Source: Bacteroidaceae bacterium (GTDB taxonomy: Bacteria > Bacteroidota > Bacteroidia > Bacteroidales > Bacteroidaceae). Taken from it: a stretch of DNA of 44,806 nucleotides. Below, piece after piece: positions 8,401 to 17,382 of the stretch (its first letter is position 1; each line of letters opens with the position of its first letter). The translations under genes were made by a program, and so were the position numbers. Location: NCBI GenBank assembly GCA_017520935.1, contig JAFXEF010000059.1:1-44806 (forward strand), in the 5' to 3' direction. The notes under the pieces were generated by a model. That model had not been told where the DNA came from. It searched no databases and was given only the letters and a program-made list of their open reading frames with translations.

Positions 8401-11400
8401 AACCCCGAGATGGTAGGTGAGGAGGAGCAATCCACAGAAATCACCTACATCATAGACAAGACAAACGGTAGCCTCTATCACAAGAACGGTTCGGAGAACC
8501 AAGCCTGGAACAATACATGGAAGAGCCAGACTGAGCCGCAATTGCTGTTCGGATGTGGCGACCCCAACAACATGAACTGGGTGAACAATAACCTACAGAT
8601 GATGACGGGATCGGCAGGCACGTCGACATACACGCTCACTGCTCCTACGGGATATGTGATTGCCGAATACAGCTTCACCTTCGCCAATAACGGACACGAC
8701 ACAGGACTCAGCCTGACCATGGACAACGGTGCAGTTTACACGACATCGAAGAACGCACGGACCATCAGCGGCAACAACATGAAGGCAAGCACCGTATCGT
8801 TTGTGCTGGCAGGAAGCAATGGCAAGGGCGTGGTGCTCACCGACTTTACCGTAAAGGTTGTACTCGATGTGGTAGAAGCTCCCAAGGTCAGCACCGAGGG
8901 TAATGTGTACTGGTACTACATCACCAGCGCATCAACCAAAGACTATTGCAAGGGTAAGGTGATGTACTACGACAGCGAGACCCAGAAGATGCGCTTCGGA
9001 GAGAAGGCATTCAGCAGCAACTACATCTGGAGCTTCTGGGAGAAGGACGGCAAGCTCGCCATCAAGAACTATCGTGGCGAATATTTCGGCACACCAGGTA
9101 ATGGCACGGGTAACAGCACCTCATTCGGCGTAGTGAGCGAGCCCAACTACATATATAATATAAATGAAGCCTATGACTTCTTCGTCATCAAGGACGATAA
9201 GGTCGAGCTGCATGCCCAAAACGACAATAAGGTAATCGTGCGCTGGGGAGCCGAGGCAGGAGGCGCTTCGCTCTGGAGATTCGACGAGGTGGACGTAAGC
9301 AATGCAGCTGCAAGTCTTGCCAGCACCATCGTTGTGCAGGGTAAGGTAAGTACCGGTATCGGCAATGTGGACCAACCCATCATCCGTTCTACTCTTCGCG
9401 TGAGCGGACTGGAGGGTAACGTCAACTTCCAGGGCGTGAAGGGTAAGTTCATCGGTACCGACAAGGCTGACATCACCAACGTGAAGGCCTACTTCGCCAC
9501 CAATGCACGCGAACTCTTCATCGATGCAGCCAAGAAGATGACTTGGCGCGAGGAGAATGGTGTACAGTACGGCCAGGCCGTCACCTTAGCCGAAGATGGC
9601 ACATTCACCATCACGGGTACTAAGGATTTGGAGCCTGGGGATTACTACTTGTGGATTACCTATGATATAGCTCAGACAGCCAAGGAGGGTAATCTCGTGG
9701 ATGCCCAGATTACCTCATACACCGTGGATGATAAGGAAATAGCCGAGGACAATGGCAATCCCCGGCATAGTGTCACCGTCTTCCTCTCTGAGGGAGCCGC
9801 ACTGATGCCTATGGACAAGGGATCGCTCTACTACCGCATCCCCGCAATCACCGTGACCAAGGACGGCAAGCGTCTCGTCATACTTACTGATGACCGCAAG
9901 CAACATAACTCAGACCTTCCCTCACACTGCTACCTCGTGGCACAGTACTCTGACGACAACGGTAAGACATGGAGCAATCCTGTAACCGTGGCCGGAACGG
10001 CTGAGACAGGTGGCAATTACGGTCATGGCGATGCCTCTATCGTCACCAACCGCGACAATGGCGACATCATCGGTATCATGACCAGTGCCGGCACCTACGG
10101 ACACGGCTTCTTCGCCGGCACAGCCGCTGAGCCTCCCCGCTGGAAGACCATCGTCAGCCACGATGGCGGTGAAACGTGGGAGACACCGGTAGACCATACC
10201 GATGACCTCTTTGGTGCCAACTGCGACAACCCCGACACCAAGACCTGGAAGAGCGGATTCTCCGGCTCGGGAGCAGCGCTCCAGAAGCGTGATGGTACAC
10301 TCGTGTCAAACTTCGTGAACCGCCAGGCCGACAACAGCCAGCACTTCTACTTCTTCATGAGTAAGGATGGTGGTAAGAACTGGTATGTGAGCGGCACGAG
10401 CGGTACGGCAGGTGCCGATGAACCCAAGTCTCTGGAACGCAACAATGGCGACCTCGCCATCAGTGTGCGTGCAGGCGGGTATAACTACTATAACTACACT
10501 ACTGATGACGGTGCCACATGGAAAAAGCCTTCACAGACACGCTTTACTTCGGGCATCTCGGGTAATGCATGCGATGGTGAGTACATGGTATGGTGCTCTA
10601 CCGTAGAGGGCAATCCCTGGGATATCGCATTACAGACTATCCCCAACAGCGGTAGCCGCGAGAACGTAAGCATAGCGCTCTCTACGGACGAAGGTGCTAC
10701 CTTCGGCACACCGAAGACCATCTGCCCCAGAGGCTCGGCCTACAGCGCAGCTGTGGTATTGCCTGATGGCACATTGGGTGTGTACTACGAGGAGAACGGT
10801 GTGTTCGGTGGCTATACTATGCGCTTCGTGCGCTTCTCACTCGATTGGGCAAGCGACGGACAGTTCAAGTTTACTGAGGAGGCTCCCTTCAAGCCCATCG
10901 TATCGACTGCGGCTGAAGAGGCAAAGGTAGAGAGCACCATCAACGCACAGGGCATTGGTACTTTCTATGCTAACGCTGCAACGACCATCCCAGAAGGTGT
11001 GAAGGCCTATGTGGCGACCGAGGAACCAGCAATGGACGGTACTGATGCAGAAGGCAACAATGTGGGTACCATCACGATGACCGAAATCACCGATGATATC
11101 ATCCCTGCCAAGACGGGTGTCGTGCTCCGTGGAGAGGCTAACACGACATTCAACTTCTTCTATACTGCAGAAGATGGTGCTACAGAAACCGAGGGCAATA
11201 TGCTCCGTGGCTATGCCGGTGCTACTGAGTACAGGGAGGTTACCCTTCCGGAGGACTATGCCACCTATGTACTCGCAGTAGAGAACGAGATTGCAGGTTT
11301 CTATCGCAAGGATGCCCCCTTCAAGGTCTACAACCATAAGGCATACCTGAATGTGCCTGTAGCATCAGGTGCCAATGCTCTGCGCATCCGCTTTGGTGAT

Positions 11401-11544
11401 GAAGAAACGACGGAAATTGAAAGTTCAAAACTTAAAATTGACGACTCGGCTTCCAGTGCGGTGTATGACTTGCAGGGTCGCCGTGTGCTGGCACCTACAA
11501 AGGGTATCTATGTCGTGAACGGAAAGAAACTGGTGATTAAGTAG
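5494..11544 (+). CDS. Giant secreted sialate O-acetylesterase / GH33 sialidase fusion
   Basis: A 2016-residue protein with a signal peptide (cleavage near IFA-DLP). Residues 40-215 are an SGNH hydrolase: GNSIT (Ser48), GTND (97-100) and DKLH (Asp192, His195). Residues 245-430 look like a second SGNH fold without its catalytic residues (GDE in place of GDS at 257-259, no DxxH). Next come a FIVAR-like helical stretch (430-525), a ricin-like module (530-660), three related beta modules (670-1130), another ricin-like module and a sialidase-associated N-terminal domain. The GH33 propeller covers about 1440-1790, with YYRIP and five Asp boxes (SDDNGKTW, SHDGGETW, SKDGGKNW, TTDDGATW, STDEGATF). The C-terminus YDLQGRRV...KGIYVVNGKK resembles a type IX sorting tail. 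It likely removes acetyl groups and then sialic acid from mucin glycans outside the cell. Confidence 0.9.
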   Translation: MKRFSTILVALLCTVSTIFADLPFRNHRYDAFKVLPVNSEQIVFIGNSITNMNEWWEAFGDHNVVNRGVSGAITDEALANIEAIAAGKPKKVFMMLGTNDLGTAGICTPEHVLQNVALMVERLQAVTPTTKIYIQSLLPSGHTGSGGTRTEARLKATNEALKALCEEKEITYIDLWDDLTDVATNSNGFSYDKLHLTADAYKVWCDKVAPYVTDNEEAKSAYTDNAQSDGGLGGAYGMRTTVFSKLPVDADDILIVGDEMIHGGEWHELLKSARVKGRGTAWGYPGPNVVDMQKMIPAILHDGATPAQVFLYTGVGPVNSDTDLTTIFTNYKNTVAKILELSPTTRVTLMSLQPTTTAATNSNRVVPFNALLKEYADESTTDNVEYLDIYTDFVTEAGVANTAYFTGNYLYGKGYVKVAQKLAAQINKVEPTANITALTDEEGNAAYTRFANRTALGNAIVKVASLPEGDGVGQYTSANLADVKTQIEAAYTALANSVNATDEFTSQVEALTAATNTLLPKINQPAYSTEDTEVWYQLYTPNRGSKYLTSNGVGTGTTGTAANNYATSMWKFVERTDKSLDIINRHDNSYLAPTAAGSTQLTTSEAQPTAGWTLSHSDAPGLFIASSGTVQLHQTNDAAIWNWGGGANRSDAGCQYMVSIVTSEPDEIPDPSLMTMTLTPAQFASGTSTYTYHGNTTSGGWYGKLVTGTTPALTIESTDEAANNIGWSSNRPWLKAGYTYNLTLAEGYYIVGYELTTLSTSSNYSNTFTYTTADGTATSEAQHVSTARTVAADGLSTNTVTLTVNGEATGSSYGILITNLVIRYKEADDGIYSIEIKESTGAFATTGSYAKLWNYTPTSGNPVALTLSCGANNMNVNGGYLQLHSGQAGSSTYTIAVPEPYVITGYSFGYAFGSSGTGDKTITVGEQQYAVAAEKNTLSVSDLKTQSTQFTLAGSNEPVKLTDFVVNVINPEMVGEEEQSTEITYIIDKTNGSLYHKNGSENQAWNNTWKSQTEPQLLFGCGDPNNMNWVNNNLQMMTGSAGTSTYTLTAPTGYVIAEYSFTFANNGHDTGLSLTMDNGAVYTTSKNARTISGNNMKASTVSFVLAGSNGKGVVLTDFTVKVVLDVVEAPKVSTEGNVYWYYITSASTKDYCKGKVMYYDSETQKMRFGEKAFSSNYIWSFWEKDGKLAIKNYRGEYFGTPGNGTGNSTSFGVVSEPNYIYNINEAYDFFVIKDDKVELHAQNDNKVIVRWGAEAGGASLWRFDEVDVSNAAASLASTIVVQGKVSTGIGNVDQPIIRSTLRVSGLEGNVNFQGVKGKFIGTDKADITNVKAYFATNARELFIDAAKKMTWREENGVQYGQAVTLAEDGTFTITGTKDLEPGDYYLWITYDIAQTAKEGNLVDAQITSYTVDDKEIAEDNGNPRHSVTVFLSEGAALMPMDKGSLYYRIPAITVTKDGKRLVILTDDRKQHNSDLPSHCYLVAQYSDDNGKTWSNPVTVAGTAETGGNYGHGDASIVTNRDNGDIIGIMTSAGTYGHGFFAGTAAEPPRWKTIVSHDGGETWETPVDHTDDLFGANCDNPDTKTWKSGFSGSGAALQKRDGTLVSNFVNRQADNSQHFYFFMSKDGGKNWYVSGTSGTAGADEPKSLERNNGDLAISVRAGGYNYYNYTTDDGATWKKPSQTRFTSGISGNACDGEYMVWCSTVEGNPWDIALQTIPNSGSRENVSIALSTDEGATFGTPKTICPRGSAYSAAVVLPDGTLGVYYEENGVFGGYTMRFVRFSLDWASDGQFKFTEEAPFKPIVSTAAEEAKVESTINAQGIGTFYANAATTIPEGVKAYVATEEPAMDGTDAEGNNVGTITMTEITDDIIPAKTGVVLRGEANTTFNFFYTAEDGATETEGNMLRGYAGATEYREVTLPEDYATYVLAVENEIAGFYRKDAPFKVYNHKAYLNVPVASGANALRIRFGDEETTEIESSKLKIDDSASSAVYDLQGRRVLAPTKGIYVVNGKKLVIK

Positions 11545-11575
11545 CCGAAAGACTGTTTGTTACACATTTGTATAG

Positions 11576-11617
11576 AGATTCGGCACGGTTACGCGCGTAA
11601 CCGTGCCGAATCTTTTA
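11576..11617. terminator. Strong perfect-palindrome terminator
   Basis: A 38-nt perfect palindrome (11576-11613) with arms AGATTCGGCACGGTTACG and its exact complement around a CG centre, followed by TTTTATGTTGTT. It lies 31 nt after the stop codon and separates the two sialidase genes into independent transcripts. Confidence 0.9.
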
Positions 11618-11697
11618 TGTTGTTAAATTTAATTCTCAAAGGTGTAAAATCTTTGTCACTAACCTTATAAAACCTCTATCTTCCCTCGTCTAAAGAT

Positions 11698-11738
11698 AAA
11701 TCATAATTTATGATTACTTAATCAGAACTTATGATTTG
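11698..11738. promoter_or_regulatory. Repeated ATCATAA motifs upstream of the second sialidase
   Basis: AATCATAA and TTATGATT form an inverted pair at 11698-11715, and a third TTATGATTT follows at 11730-11738. Three half-sites in 41 bp suggest a binding site for a regulator; no regulator gene is nearby. The rest of 11620-11794 is AT-rich without a gene. Confidence 0.4.
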
Positions 11739-11794
11739 AATTTACTTGATGTTTTTTGTGTCTTTTCCCTAAGAGAAGATTTCTTTTTTGTCGT

Positions 11795-11863
11795 ACTTGT
11801 GCAGATTTGTTTGTAGAGTAGGGGAGAAGTGCTTGCACAAGTCACAGATTTTCCGTAGCTTTG
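11795..11863 (+). promoter_or_regulatory. Promoter with flanking 9-bp inverted repeat
   Basis: TAGCTTTG (11856-11863) matches the -7 consensus and TTGC (11833-11836) lies at -33 with a 19-nt spacer. ACTTGTGCA (11795-11803) and TGCACAAGT (11834-11842) are perfect inverted copies; the second covers the -33 element, as expected of an operator. The start codon is about 73 nt downstream. Confidence 0.55.
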
Positions 11864-11936
11864 CGGACTGAAAAAACTTATAACAACCACGAGTGACACA
11901 GTACTAACTGACACACACAAAAAATCAATAAAACGT

Positions 11937-14900
11937 ATGAAAAAACTAAATTTACTAAAGAGCATGCTATGCCTACTCTTAGGCTTGGTGTGCAATGTGG
12001 CGTGGGCAGCACTTGGAAACACCAAGACCGGCACACCCGAAAATGGAAAGAAGTATTACATCTATGCCGACACCTATTCAGATGGTGCGTATGTAAACCG
12101 TTACCTCTACAACGACAATGGCTCGCTCAAGATGAATGCCGCCGTAAATGAGAGCAGCGACTACTATGTGTGGACGTGTACGGTAACCGACGGGAAGTAC
12201 ACCTTCCAGAACGTAGGTGAAAATACCAAATGGCTCGGGCACAAGGCACTGGCCAATGCTGCCTACAACTTTACTTTGGGAAAGACAGCAGCCAACCATG
12301 AAGGCACTACCATCTATTCAGATGGAGTCAGCCGTTATCTCGTGGCCAAGAATGATGGTAGCACCTTCGACCAGTCAACAGACACCTACAATCAAACTTT
12401 AGGTTCTTGGTGTACCGACTATGTATTCGTAGAGTATGTAGAGCCCAGCGGCAATCTGCTTTCCATCACCACCAATTATGCGGAGGCAGGGGAGGTTTGC
12501 ATAAACGGTACAGCCACCACACTCCCTTATACCAAATGGGAGAACACGGTGACGCTGCCCATCACTTTGACTGCTACAGCCAATAACCCCTACACCTTCT
12601 TGGGATTCTATAGTGACGATACAAACTTGGGAACCGAGTATGAAATCACATCCCTTGAGGGTAACGTAAGCATTGAGGCACGTTATGGCCTCGATATCTT
12701 TTCGGCCGACCTCAACAATCTTGTCCCCATTCGCGTATACAACAACCGTGATAAGGGCTATGCCATCAAGATGAATGCTGCGGATAGTTATTCAGGAAAA
12801 GCTGTGAACAGCGGCAGTAGTACATACGGTGAGAATGAGATATGGTATCTCGTGGGTACTGCTGAATCATTCAAAATGTATAGTCGCACCGCAGGTACAT
12901 CCCTTGTGGTGACACTTGCAGGTACGGCTGGAGGCTCTGCTGCTACACTTACGGCCAATGGCACCGATCTTTGTCTTGTCGCACAGAACGATGGTAGTTT
13001 CGGCATCTGTCCCGTAGGAACCACAGGGCAGAGCTTTAACATGCATGGCGGAGCGGGCCAAAACATCAAACTATATGCAACCTCTGACGGAGGTTCCAAA
13101 TGGCTCTTCAAAAGGGTTGACTTGAGCAAGCCTCTTAACATCAGCTATAACGCACAGACCGAAGGTGGCTACGAGCAGAATTATAAGATTGGCGAACTGG
13201 TCATCAACGTAGACGGTGCCACCAGCACAACTATGCTTGAAAAGAGCACTATCCCTGCTTCGACGGGTACGATGTACCTCCCCGAAGGTGCAGTCTTCGG
13301 TATCTCTACCGGCTTCATGTGTCATGGCTGGACGATGAACATTAACGGAAATGCCGCCATCAGCGAACAGGCACTGCCCGAGGGAGGTCTCACTGCCAAC
13401 GTGAACATCGCTGTAGACGAAGACAACAAATACCAATACCTCTACTACTCACCCGGTCCCAACGGCAAGCCCTACCGCATACCCGCTCTTGCCACCACAG
13501 CTAACGGCTACGTATTTGCCATTAATGACTACCGTCCCTGCGGCAACGACATTGGTTATGGCGAGGTGGACCTCGTGATGCGCCACAGCACCAAAGCTGG
13601 CGACGAATGGAACGGCCACTCATGGACTGAATCGGTAACCATTGCGGACGGTTTGGGACACATCAACGAAGGCATCTGGAAGATGGGCTTTGGCGACCCC
13701 GCTATCGTAGCCGACCGCGAGAGTAACGAAATTCTCGTTATGAGCGTGTGCGGTAACCGCACCTGCTGGGATGGTAACTATGGTGCAGGAACCGATGCGA
13801 ATCCAGAGAACCCCAACCGCGTATCGCGCCTGTACATCACTTTCAACGAAGAGACACAGGAATGGGAGGTTGGTGAACCCGTGGAAGTGACATATGACCT
13901 TTATCCTATTTTTAAGGACAGAGAGGGTAGGGTACACTCAAGTTCAATGTTCATCGGTGCAGGACGTATAGCACAGAGCAGCAAGATTAAGGTGGGTAGC
14001 CACTACCGTATCTACTGTGCCGTGTGGACAGTGACAATGACCAATAGACAACATCACAACTACGCCATCTACTCTGATGACTTCGGAAAGACATGGAAGC
14101 TCCTTGGTGAACTTGGCTATGACAGCTGCCCCTCCAAATGGGGTAACGAGCCTAAGTGCGAGGAGCTTCCCGATGGTAGCGTATTGCTCAGCAGCCGAAA
14201 ATACAACGGACGTTATTTCAATGTGTTCCGCTATACCAATGTGAAAACAGGAGAGGGCTATTGGGAAGGTGAAGTATCGACCAATGATGTGGGTGATCTC
14301 GCTTGGGGGGGCAACAGCACCAATGGTGAGCCTATCCTTGTGGGCAACGTGCTTTTCCAGTCGGCTCCTACAGGTCCCAAGTTGCCTACCGATGAAGCCC
14401 GCAGCCGCGTATCTATCTTCTACAAGGTATTGAGCAACGATCCTGCCGAATATACTCCTACCAAACTGTCGAGTGGCTGGACCGAAATAAATATCTCCGA
14501 CAAGTACTCGGCCTACTCTTCTATGGCACTTCTCCCCGACAAGGAGACATTGGCCATCTTCTATGAAGAGGCTCCTGGTGGTTACTCTATGGTGTACCTT
14601 CCCTTGATCCTCAAAGAGGTGCTTCCTGCCGATGTGTATGCCGCTACCCAGGAGAAGAGTGAACTTAGCGTGTTGATAGGCGAGACTGAAAGCCTTATTG
14701 CGCAGTGCAGCGAACGCAACTATGCAGAAGTGACCTTGTCCACAACAAAAGGTCAGGACTACTATGTATGGTGCAATGCCCCGCAGGCGGATTCTCCGGT
14801 AGCCAATTTGCTGGATAATACAACCAGCACCTTTTTCCACTCCAATTGGCAGAGCAATACTGCTCCAGCAGACGGTCTTGACCATCACCTGACCGTGGAG

Positions 14901-17024
14901 TTGGGCAAGAATGCCGTATCACTCTTCAAGTTTCACTATCAGGCACGTTCCGGCAGTGGCTTGGGCGACTATCCCAAAACTATCAAGGTACAGGGTAGTA
15001 ATGATGGCACTAACTATACAGATATCGCAACCGTAGAACCCCGAAACAGCAGTGGAGGCACTATTGAGAATGGTGCCAAATGGACTTCAGGTGAGTTAGG
15101 GGATGCCAATACCTCGTACACTTACTTACGATTCATGGTGACCGCCACTACAACTAATAAGAATAAAGACGGGCATATCTACTGGCACATGGCTGAGTTT
15201 GACCTTATGCCTTTGGTGGAGACAGGTTCTTTGCTCTCCTCTACCATAACCAAAGCCCAAGAGGCCGTTGCCGCTGCCAAGGAGGCACTCTCTGCCACTC
15301 AAACCGCAGAAGAGTACGAAGCCTCTGTTGCTGCCATGCAACTTGCTTATGACGAACTGGAAGCAGCCATTGCCAGCGGTAATCTCCCCGTGCTCGTGAC
15401 AACCGATGTGAACAACCCTATCGTATACAAAATTGGTAGCAAGCGCGGCGATACCAAAGTGTTGCAATTCGACCTTGCGTCAAAAATGGTGGCGGTAGCC
15501 GACTATAGCGAGGGCAACACTGCCCAGGGTTGGTACTTCACTAAAGGCAGTGCCGATGGTAAGGTGTTCATCCATCCCTATATTGGTGGTGGTGATGTGC
15601 TCAGTGCGAGCAGCACAAGCAACGCTCCTGCTGCTGTATGGGCAGCCGCCAAGGGAGAAGAGACTCATCAGGAATGGACGTTCGCGATAGTGGATGCCAA
15701 CAACGGTATCTACAACATCAAGGCTGGCGATGGACGCAACTACTTCAGTAATAATGGAGGAGTAAGTAATAAAATGGGATTCTGGAGCGGAAGCCCTTCT
15801 TCTGATGGTGGTTCACTATTCACCTTTACTCGTATGGACTTTAGCGGTGAGGTATGGCATAATACCTTGACAGCCTACAATACCTTTGCAGTTGCCGAGA
15901 GCTACCCCGGAGGTGATGCAATCGGATACTACAGCAATGGTGCGGCATATAACGCAGCTAAGGTTGCTGCTACTGCCAGACTTGCCGATGAACTTTCCAC
16001 TGAAGCAGGATGCCGTGAGGCCTATGTGACATTGCGCACAGCCAATGAAGCCGTAGTGTTCAATGTACCCCAGACTGGCAAGTTCTATCGTTTCAAGGGA
16101 AAGTCTTCGGGCAAATATATGAAAGCCGTTGCAGAGCGTAACAAAATGAAGCTGTCGTCTGATGCAAATGAAGCAGGCTGCATCTTCTACCTGACAGAGG
16201 GAAATAAATTGCTCAACTATGAATTGGGAACATACTTGTGCAACACACACGACTGCCACAATATGGGTGAAAGTAGCGGTAATATAGTCTACTTCAATCC
16301 CTCGGAAAGTGGTAACGGTGGGTACTTCACTTTGAAAACCAACTATTCAGGAAGTAAGTACATCTACGATGATAAAAATGACGATGAAGTAGACCGCAAC
16401 GGTAGTTATGCAGTAGACAATTGTGAATGGATTGTCGAAGAGGTGACCAAGTTGCCTGTAGTTATTACCTCTGCAGGCTATGCAACTTTGTATGCTCCCG
16501 TAGCCTTAACTCCTGTCACAGCTACCGCTCATACCATAACTATTGAAGACAAATACGCAATGTTATCTGATGCTCTTGATGTTATCCCAGCAGAAACAGG
16601 TGTTATTTTAGCAGGCGAAGAAGGAACTTGCGATTTTACTATCACCACCACTGAAGCAAGTGCCACAAGTGAACTCACCGGTACTATAGCGAAAGCCTAT
16701 GTAGATGGTTATGCTTACGTACTCGCTAAGGGTACGAATGGGGTAGGTCTCTACAGGGCTACGCTCAATAAAAATAGTGAGGGTGGTGAGGGTGCAACCC
16801 ACTTTCTCAACAATGCCTTCAAAGCATACCTTCCTGCTTCCATAAATGCAACAGCCCCCATGTACTGTTTTAGTCGTGGCGAAGGAACTACCTCCATTGA
16901 TGATCTGGAGTCAACAGACAACAGTCAGCAGACATCCTGTGTCTATGATTTGCTCGGTCGTCGTGTAGAGAACCCGACAAAGGGTGTGTATATTATGAAC
17001 GGGAAGAAAGTAGTGATGAATTAA
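11937..17024 (+). CDS. Giant secreted GH33 sialidase with CBM32-like module
   Basis: A 1695-residue protein with a signal peptide (LLKSMLCLLLGLVCNVAWA). After a ricin-like module there is an InlB-like bacterial repeat (SITTNYAEAGEV...VSIEARYG, about 170-250) and a second ricin-like region. The GH33 propeller covers about 500-890: PYRIPAL near 512, GFGDPAIVAD, the Asp box YSDDFGKTW near 712, PKCEELPDGSVLLSSR with the likely catalytic Glu, and YSSMALLPDKETLAIFYEE near 858. Residues 920-1080 form an F5/8C (CBM32) sandwich (DNTTSTFFHSNW...LGDYPKTIKVQGSNDG), followed by FIVAR-like helices and further ricin-like modules. The end, YDLLGRRV...KGVYIMNGKK, matches the sorting-like tail of the neighbouring sialidase. 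It cleaves sialic acid from glycans outside the cell. It shares no transcript with the upstream gene but probably does with the 17113 peptide gene. Confidence 0.9.
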   Translation: MKKLNLLKSMLCLLLGLVCNVAWAALGNTKTGTPENGKKYYIYADTYSDGAYVNRYLYNDNGSLKMNAAVNESSDYYVWTCTVTDGKYTFQNVGENTKWLGHKALANAAYNFTLGKTAANHEGTTIYSDGVSRYLVAKNDGSTFDQSTDTYNQTLGSWCTDYVFVEYVEPSGNLLSITTNYAEAGEVCINGTATTLPYTKWENTVTLPITLTATANNPYTFLGFYSDDTNLGTEYEITSLEGNVSIEARYGLDIFSADLNNLVPIRVYNNRDKGYAIKMNAADSYSGKAVNSGSSTYGENEIWYLVGTAESFKMYSRTAGTSLVVTLAGTAGGSAATLTANGTDLCLVAQNDGSFGICPVGTTGQSFNMHGGAGQNIKLYATSDGGSKWLFKRVDLSKPLNISYNAQTEGGYEQNYKIGELVINVDGATSTTMLEKSTIPASTGTMYLPEGAVFGISTGFMCHGWTMNINGNAAISEQALPEGGLTANVNIAVDEDNKYQYLYYSPGPNGKPYRIPALATTANGYVFAINDYRPCGNDIGYGEVDLVMRHSTKAGDEWNGHSWTESVTIADGLGHINEGIWKMGFGDPAIVADRESNEILVMSVCGNRTCWDGNYGAGTDANPENPNRVSRLYITFNEETQEWEVGEPVEVTYDLYPIFKDREGRVHSSSMFIGAGRIAQSSKIKVGSHYRIYCAVWTVTMTNRQHHNYAIYSDDFGKTWKLLGELGYDSCPSKWGNEPKCEELPDGSVLLSSRKYNGRYFNVFRYTNVKTGEGYWEGEVSTNDVGDLAWGGNSTNGEPILVGNVLFQSAPTGPKLPTDEARSRVSIFYKVLSNDPAEYTPTKLSSGWTEINISDKYSAYSSMALLPDKETLAIFYEEAPGGYSMVYLPLILKEVLPADVYAATQEKSELSVLIGETESLIAQCSERNYAEVTLSTTKGQDYYVWCNAPQADSPVANLLDNTTSTFFHSNWQSNTAPADGLDHHLTVELGKNAVSLFKFHYQARSGSGLGDYPKTIKVQGSNDGTNYTDIATVEPRNSSGGTIENGAKWTSGELGDANTSYTYLRFMVTATTTNKNKDGHIYWHMAEFDLMPLVETGSLLSSTITKAQEAVAAAKEALSATQTAEEYEASVAAMQLAYDELEAAIASGNLPVLVTTDVNNPIVYKIGSKRGDTKVLQFDLASKMVAVADYSEGNTAQGWYFTKGSADGKVFIHPYIGGGDVLSASSTSNAPAAVWAAAKGEETHQEWTFAIVDANNGIYNIKAGDGRNYFSNNGGVSNKMGFWSGSPSSDGGSLFTFTRMDFSGEVWHNTLTAYNTFAVAESYPGGDAIGYYSNGAAYNAAKVAATARLADELSTEAGCREAYVTLRTANEAVVFNVPQTGKFYRFKGKSSGKYMKAVAERNKMKLSSDANEAGCIFYLTEGNKLLNYELGTYLCNTHDCHNMGESSGNIVYFNPSESGNGGYFTLKTNYSGSKYIYDDKNDDEVDRNGSYAVDNCEWIVEEVTKLPVVITSAGYATLYAPVALTPVTATAHTITIEDKYAMLSDALDVIPAETGVILAGEEGTCDFTITTTEASATSELTGTIAKAYVDGYAYVLAKGTNGVGLYRATLNKNSEGGEGATHFLNNAFKAYLPASINATAPMYCFSRGEGTTSIDDLESTDNSQQTSCVYDLLGRRVENPTKGVYIMNGKKVVMN

Positions 17025-17112
17025 GTGTTAAGAGGGAAGAGTGCCTTGCCATCGACCCTTACCCCAGAGATTTACAAACTTAAAAACTTAATTACTCAAT
17101 AACTCAAATAGT

Positions 17113-17295
17113 ATGGACAAGAAAACATATATCGCTCCTGCAATGGAGGTCGCAAACATCGAAACAGTAGAGGTGATGGCTACTAGTGGCCTCAATATGT
17201 ACGATACGGAAAGTGTTAACACCTCGGATGATGGTGTTCAGCTCGGAGCAGGTCGCCGTGGCTCATGGGGCAACCTATGGGAGAAAGGTGAATAA
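17113..17295 (+). CDS. Small 60-residue peptide with conserved start and GRRGSWGNLW end
   Basis: It begins MDKKTYIAPAMEVANIETVEVMATS, then an acidic, Ser/Thr-rich stretch, and ends GAGRRGSWGNLWEKGE. From memory, short Prevotella and Bacteroides proteins with a 'KKxYxxPxxEVxxIExxxxLAxS' start and a variable tail are common, with no assigned role. No signal peptide or membrane segment is visible. No terminator separates it from the sialidase 88 nt upstream, so the two probably share a transcript; a perfect terminator follows at 17320. A leader-plus-core layout like a modified peptide precursor is possible, but no modifying enzyme is encoded here. Confidence 0.7.
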   Translation: MDKKTYIAPAMEVANIETVEVMATSGLNMYDTESVNTSDDGVQLGAGRRGSWGNLWEKGE

Positions 17296-17319
17296 AGAGC
17301 TCGTGTATAATGTACAATA

Positions 17320-17363
17320 AAAAGAATTAGGGCACATCCCGCGGGATGTGCCCTAATTCTTTT
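17320..17363. terminator. Bidirectional terminator between the sialidase unit and glgP
   Basis: A perfect 44-nt palindrome: AAAAGAATTAGGGCACATCCC and its complement around GC. The A and T flanks work for both strands, serving the plus-strand peptide gene and the minus-strand glycogen phosphorylase. Confidence 0.95.
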
Positions 17364-17382
17364 ATGCTATTACGCGTATGGA

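Noticed and set aside
13944..14888. 314-residue minus-strand frame inside the second sialidase
   Set aside because: Antisense shadow of a well-supported gene; composition follows the reverse complement of GH33 motifs.
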